64,000 nucleotides of DNA from Epiperipatus broadwayi (Eukaryota > Onychophora > Udeonychophora > Euonychophora > Peripatidae). A program made the position numbers and the translations under genes. Below the pieces are notes generated by a model. It was not told the origin of the DNA. It did no database searches and saw nothing but the letters and a program-made list of their open reading frames with translations. Of the stretch, positions 59,205 through 64,000 are shown piece by piece. The stretch's first letter is position 1. Each line of letters starts with the position of its first letter. The stretch lies in the NCBI GenBank assembly GCA_028023455.1, contig JAQFVV010000183.1, positions 1,674,001 to 1,738,000 on the forward strand, in the 5' to 3' direction.

Positions 59205-59275
59205 AACTCGTGGTATAGTGGCAGTTCAATTGTACTCCCCATTTTACAATCTGGGTTCAAATATGGGCCAGATAG
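59205..59275 (+). pseudogene. tRNA-like sequence (SINE head or tRNA pseudogene)
   Basis: CTCGTGGTATAGTGGCAGTT resembles a D-arm/A-box and GGGTTCAAATATG a T-arm/B-box about 35 bp later, with CCCCATTTTACAATCTGG between. Acceptor ends do not pair convincingly, so not a working tRNA. Confidence 0.5.
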
Positions 59276-59689
59276 ACTTGAAAATGTTATCAGTTCTAAT
59301 CAGACTTAAAACTTTTTTACAGTTAGATATTCTTTTATGATAGCTGTCGGTGATGTTTTATCTTGTTATGAACGATCTATAACCTACTTTATCTTTTTGC
59401 CAACAGCACTGCTATCTAGTGGATGAATAAGTAATCTATAAACAATTTTAGAAAACACTATAATAAACATACATTCATTTCACTTTCATTCGTTTTAAGT
59501 ATGGTATATATCTACAGCTGAAGTCCAATTATCGATTACACATAAATTAAATAATAATTGAAATACAGGCTTATTATATACCTATATCAATATGTCATAT
59601 ATAGGGTATATGAGTACAGCTTTCACACAACCCACCACTCACCACTCTATCTCATATCATTGATACACTTGAACACATATATGTCGAAA

Positions 59690-59770
59690 AAGATAAATAA
59701 TCACCAATATAAGTATTTTATGCTAAACCAGCAATCATCACTTGATCCAGATTATCATCTCCACATATAT
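59690..59770 (-). ncRNA. Hammerhead ribozyme, family beta, decayed
   Basis: Minus strand core GUGAUGA (C3 changed to G), stem II UUGCUG/UAGCAU, AAAA for GAAA. Stem I remains recognisable. Confidence 0.5.
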
Positions 59771-60074
59771 ATGCAATAAGTGCTCAGATATATATTAAAA
59801 TAGTCAATCTTCATACTTTAATGGACAGGCTTCAATCCACTCCACACTCCAACTTATTAATCATCCATCCAATCGAAAATCTGAGAATCGAATGCTCAAA
59901 GGTCATCTTGAGGCCAAGATTCTTGTTATACCCACGTTGACCTAAAGCCAATCTGACCCCTCATATACTGGATGGACGGTTGAAGAGTTGGAGTGTGGAG
60001 TGGATTGAAACCTGTCTATTAAAGTATAAAAATTGGCTATCTTAATATATATCTGAGCACTTATTGCATATATG

Positions 60075-60152
60075 TGTGGAGATGATAATCTGGACCAACT
60101 GATGATTGCTGGTTTAGCATGAAATATGGATATTGGTGATTATTTATCTTTT
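60075..60152 (+). ncRNA. Type I hammerhead ribozyme, family beta, core intact
   Basis: CUGAUGA at 60099-60105, GAAA at 60121-60124, A17 at 60132 (AUA triplet). Stem II has five pairs (UGCUG/UAGCA) with a U-U at its base. Inner stem I CCAA/UUGG; outer stem I AUAAUC pairs with GAUUAU, where alpha has UGAUC/GAUCA. Confidence 0.7.
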
Positions 60153-60599
60153 TGACATATATGTATTCAAGTGTATCAGTGATATGAGATAGAGTGGTGA
60201 GTGGCAGGGTGGTGTGAAAGTCTGCACTCATATACCCTATAAATTAAATAAGTAAAATGAAAAAAAAAAGTAATGTATTTGTTAATATGAATTTGATTTT
60301 TTTTTGAAAAAAAAAAAAATCTTAGAAAATTGTTTAAGTCAAAATGAAAGAGGTTTTCACCAGTAAAATTAATATGTAAGAGTTAAGAAGATGAAGTCTA
60401 GCAGAATTTTTATTTTTTTTTAAAAAAAAAATATTATACAGGTTTTTACATTGACAAGAGCTAAGATACAGATTTGAAAGCATATTGTTAGGGAATATAA
60501 TCTTTCCTAATAATTTTGTATAAAATTTTGACATAAATTAATAAGCTGTCATGCTTATATATTTTTTGTATAGTTTTTGTTTAAATTATCATTTGAAAT

Positions 60600-60722
60600 A
60601 TCTTTGTAAAAGATGAATGGATAAAATAAGGAAGGGTGTGGAGATACGGCTAGAGAATGGAAAAGATGGATTGCACTTGGAAAGACGTTTATTTTGTAGT
60701 GGATCGATAATGGTTAAAATAC

Positions 60723-60765
<43 letters not shown>

Positions 60766-60766
60766 A
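60600..60766 (+). pseudogene. RTE 3' end with (TGA)n tail
   Basis: GATGAATGGATAAAATAAGG, then TGGATTGCACTTGGAAAGAC and GTAGTGGATCGATAATGG match the RTE 3' ends at 20.8 and 29.2 kb and are followed by about 14 TGA units. Confidence 0.8.
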
Positions 60767-60769
60767 AGT

Positions 60770-61335
60770 ACATTTAAAATTTAGATAATTCTATTATATA
60801 TGTTCTCTGTCTTGAAAGTGAGTCGACTACCTGTAGAAAAAATAAAGAATTTATAATTACTCATACATTCTATAATAATCTTGTTTTAAGTAGAAAAAGA
60901 CAATGAAAAAATTATAATCAAAAATAAAGCATTACTGCTAGGTTAAATTTATCTTTCTGTAATTACCCATTTAGGAACCTATACAATGGTGGTTTTCACT
61001 GTATTGATAACACTTCATTATTGGTTGCAGTGTTTCATTGTTTTCTACTTTCTTAATACAATATATAACATTATTATGGTTTTTGTTAAATGTTAGTGAT
61101 ATCTATCATCTACAAACATTTAAAAACAATTTCCAAGATCATTTTTTGGCAGAATGCATTTCAGAAAGTACTAAAAAATTTATGCAGAGCCTAAATCCAT
61201 TACCCACCTGTCTATATTAGGCAAATGACTTCTAACTTGTTTTAAGACTACGTGAAAATGATGACTTTATTAATTTTATATGAATAAATATAAATATTTT
61301 CTACTGCATCTTTTTTCAATAAAATAATGGCAAAT
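60770..61335. other. A+T-rich stretch, nothing recognised
   Basis: No coding or RNA signal seen. Confidence 0.5.
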
Positions 61336-61424
61336 TCCCAATATGGTAGTGCCACCCAATTTAAGCCATAGTAATCAATGGGTGCAAGAAGGTTTGTGCA
61401 TAAAAGTCCTATCTAGTGCCTACC

Positions 61425-61500
61425 CATCCATTATCCCCAGACTAGATTTTAGCTTGTGATTTTTGTCAGTTAGGAGCCTTGGATCTGGAAGTACAGCATC
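61425..61500 (-). ncRNA. Hammerhead ribozyme, family gamma, decayed core, intact stem I
   Basis: Minus strand core CUGACAA at 61469-61463, AAAAUC for GAAAC, then UA, GUC, UGGGGA. Outer stem I AUCCA pairs with UGGAU and inner CUCCUAA partly with UGGGGA. Confidence 0.5.
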
Positions 61501-61631
61501 TAGATCTTAGGATCTAATGCAACCCTCCAGCAGCCACCTTTTACCTTTTGAGTTAACTATAAAGCTATAAGTTCAAAATGAAAACACAGTATCATTTTCA
61601 ATGCAAGCTTATCCACTTGTATAGTCATGCT

Positions 61632-61698
61632 ACCAGATCCATGATTCCTCATTGATGAAAGACATAAACTAGAAACTATTCTGGGAATATTGAATGAG
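61632..61698 (+). ncRNA. Hammerhead ribozyme, family gamma, decayed
   Basis: Core UUGAUGA at 61652-61658 (C3 changed to U), GAAAC at 61672-61676, loop UA, UUC triplet. The stem III G is lost. Confidence 0.5.
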
Positions 61699-61749
61699 TA
61701 GGCATTTCATAGAAATTTTATGTACAATAAGTACAAGTTTTGACTGTAC

Positions 61750-62148
61750 AAGACTGATAGCTTCTGCTAATATCGAATTTTATGTCATCTCGCCATGAGC
61801 AATGTGGGCATGCAACATGTTTTCATGTCCATAATGCTCAAATACATTCAATAAGACAAAGCACATACATGTTTCTGCTATGTATATTTTCAGGCATTCT
61901 TACATGGGAACCTTTTAATGAAACATTTTACCTTTTCATTCACAAGTTTGGTATGTAATGTGTTTTTTTTATTATTTTATTTCTTAATTAGGTACCTATT
62001 GAAATCATAGATATTTTGAAGTAGCAAACAAATAGAAGTAGTAAGGGGGTCTGCTTTTGTTGTTGTCACCCCCCCCCCCATTTTTTTTATTTAAACTATC
62101 AATCTCTAGAAAATTCAAATCAATGCCATGGCAACAATATTGACCACT
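61750..62148. other. A+T-rich stretch, nothing recognised
   Basis: A C10 run at about 62069 followed by T8. No gene seen. Confidence 0.5.
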
Positions 62149-62149
62149 T

Positions 62150-62990
62150 TGGGAACTTCTTATTTAACATCTATATTTTGCTGATGATATGGTTATTTTT
62201 TTTACAAATAATGCTTTAGAGCATCAGAAAATATGGCCAAAATTTTAAGATTAAAGCAAGAAAGTAAGACTAAAAATATATCATTGAAGCAACTAAAGTA
62301 ATGTTCAATGGATTTTTTAGAAAACACAAATAAAGATTAATAATTTTGAATTAGAATGAAGTAATTGTTACAAAAATTTTGATCAGATTATTAAAACAAA
62401 TAAAAACATAATGGATAAAATTAATCATAAAAGTAAAGTAAGTTAAAATAATATGTTTGAAAAGGAAAGTTTTTTAATAAATGTGTTTTAATCATTCTTA
62501 CTTATAGATCTAAGACTTGGGCACTTAATAGAAGAGCAATACCACATCTTTAGATGATTCAACAAAGTATAAAGAAGTGTATTTGGGAAATAATAAAATT
62601 GGAAATACATGAAAGAAAGAAAGAAAGAAAGAAAGAAAGAGAAAGAAAGAAAGAAAGAAAGAGAGAGAAAGAAAGAAAGAAAAAAGAAAGAAAGGAAGAA
62701 AGAAAGAAAGAAAAAGAAAGAAAGAGTTATTTAACAATGTCAATTATTAAAAGATTTAAGAATCTGAAATAGAGTGCGACTGCATGTATTTTTAGAAAAA
62801 ATGATAATACATGTACATGTGAAATCTTAAACTAGATTCCAAGATATTATTAAAGATCTAAAAACAGATTACAGATGAGATAGATTAATGAATAAGAATA
62901 TTTTTTAGTGTAATGTGGAGAAACTGGATTAAATTTGGAGAGATTTTTATCATGCAAAGAAACAATATTAAATGAAATGATGATAAAAAT
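62150..62990 (+). pseudogene. RTE-type retrotransposon relic interrupted by (GAAA)n
   Basis: LYFADDMVIF near 62174-62205 is the RT catalytic box (F-A-D-D) of the RTE family. Then degraded KVMFNGF, MDKINHK, FLLID and a WIWEIIKLEIHE-like stretch parallel the 20-kb copy. A (GAAA)n tract splits the protein region, after which the 3' end (ATTTGGAGAGATTTTTATCA, AAATGATGATAAA) follows. It extends further 5' than the other RTE relics. Many stops. Confidence 0.8.
62612..62727. repeat. (GAAA)n microsatellite inside RTE relic
   Basis: About 28 imperfect GAAA units. Frames over it on both strands are low-complexity artefacts. Confidence 0.97.
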
Positions 62991-63054
62991 TATATAACTC
63001 AATTACCTATATTTACACTTTAATATTAGGAGAATTGCAGGTGTTTATAGATAG

Positions 63055-63592
<538 letters not shown>

Positions 63593-64000
63593 GAATCACC
63601 ATTTACTTGATCTATACTACTAATTATTTTAAATCAAGATTGTTCTTACAATAAAAAATATATAAAGCTGAATAATTTATAACACATATGTTTTAAAAGA
63701 AATTTAATTAAATTATAAATTCTTTAAAATTATTAAAAATTGTTTTTAGCTTTTTATTTACAGAAAAAAATGTTTAATGCATGGACAAAATTTAAAATAA
63801 AAACATCAATAATAATAACAAATGACAAAATAAATCTTGATTATAGAAATGTTTATTACTTTATATAATAAAAAAACTTATAAATTCAATTTTAAAATAA
63901 AGTTTATTGATTACTCAAAAACAACAGAGTGCTTGGATGTACAGTGAAATCTGTTATAACAAAAGTTTGTAGAATATTTTTTCTCACTAAATTTAGATTT
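63593..64000. other. A+T-rich stretch, nothing recognised
   Basis: No coding or RNA signal seen up to the window edge. Confidence 0.5.

Larger units (their letters stand above)
59593..60243. mobile_element. Family beta head-to-head pair with long arms
   Basis: Arms about 275 bp (59593-59870 and 59965-60243) match closely from ATAGGGTATATGAGT at the outer edge to GGAGTGTGGAGTGGATTGAA-type sequence inside, with a unique centre of about 95 bp. Both ribozyme sites are present in opposite orientation. Confidence 0.85.
61340..61745. mobile_element. Family gamma head-to-head pair
   Basis: Minus unit 61340-61635 (GGTAGTGCCACCCAATTTAA through TCCACTTGTATAGTC) and a short plus unit 61636-61745. Both carry a ribozyme site. 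Confidence 0.8.

Overview
The window is strongly A+T-rich eukaryotic DNA with no host gene that I can support: no long open frame, no convincing exon chain and no ordinary tRNA, rRNA or promoter. It reads as an intergenic or intronic stretch of a repeat-rich invertebrate genome. RTE-type non-LTR fragments with (TGA)n tails, Penelope-like elements (PLEs), very short tRNA-derived SINEs, long (GATA)n and (TA)n tracts and a SPIN-like hAT together suggest a lophotrochozoan, plausibly a mollusc. That assignment is inference.

Layout. 0.9-1.6 kb: non-LTR C-terminal relic. 2.3-2.95 kb: minisatellite. 4.4-11.5 kb: four short tRNA-derived SINEs in otherwise featureless A+T-rich DNA. 13.0 kb: two abutting palindromes. 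13.3-14.05 kb: piggyBac-like MITE (second copy at 45.8-46.5 kb). 15.7-18.7 kb: repeat family alpha in inverted arrays. 19.5-26.1 kb: family gamma, an RTE relic, and a long decayed non-LTR element (family B) with two nested insertions bounded by clear target-site duplications. 27.3-31.8 kb: family beta and an RTE tail. 32.6-34.5 kb: a head-to-head PLE pair, one copy keeping an open RT(YVDD)-GIY-YIG fragment, bounded by (TA)n. 40.0-41.2 kb: RTE relic and a SPIN-like hAT. 41.8-44.6 kb: beta, epsilon and delta repeats and a ribozyme-bearing repeat. 49.0 kb: an inverted unit joining a tRNA-like head to a PLE-like tail. 50.5-52.1 kb: family B copy, foldback element, SINE. 55.0-61.7 kb: gamma, alpha, PLE and beta inverted pairs. 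62.2-63.6 kb: RTE relic, then a long (GATA)n tract.

The most interesting signal is hammerhead ribozymes. Four dispersed repeat families (alpha, beta, gamma, delta) contain a sequence that folds by hand as a type I hammerhead: CUGAUGA, a short stem II, GAAA, a two- or three-base-pair stem III, a cleavable NUH triplet, and a stem I interrupted by an internal loop. The families differ in sequence but keep the fold, with matching changes in both strands of outer stem I. The units occur as tandem dimers and head-to-head inverted pairs, and at 57 kb alpha flanks a PLE endonuclease remnant. This matches the published association of hammerheads with PLE terminal repeats and non-autonomous retrozymes. 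About twenty full or decayed ribozyme sites occur here. Activity is not shown.
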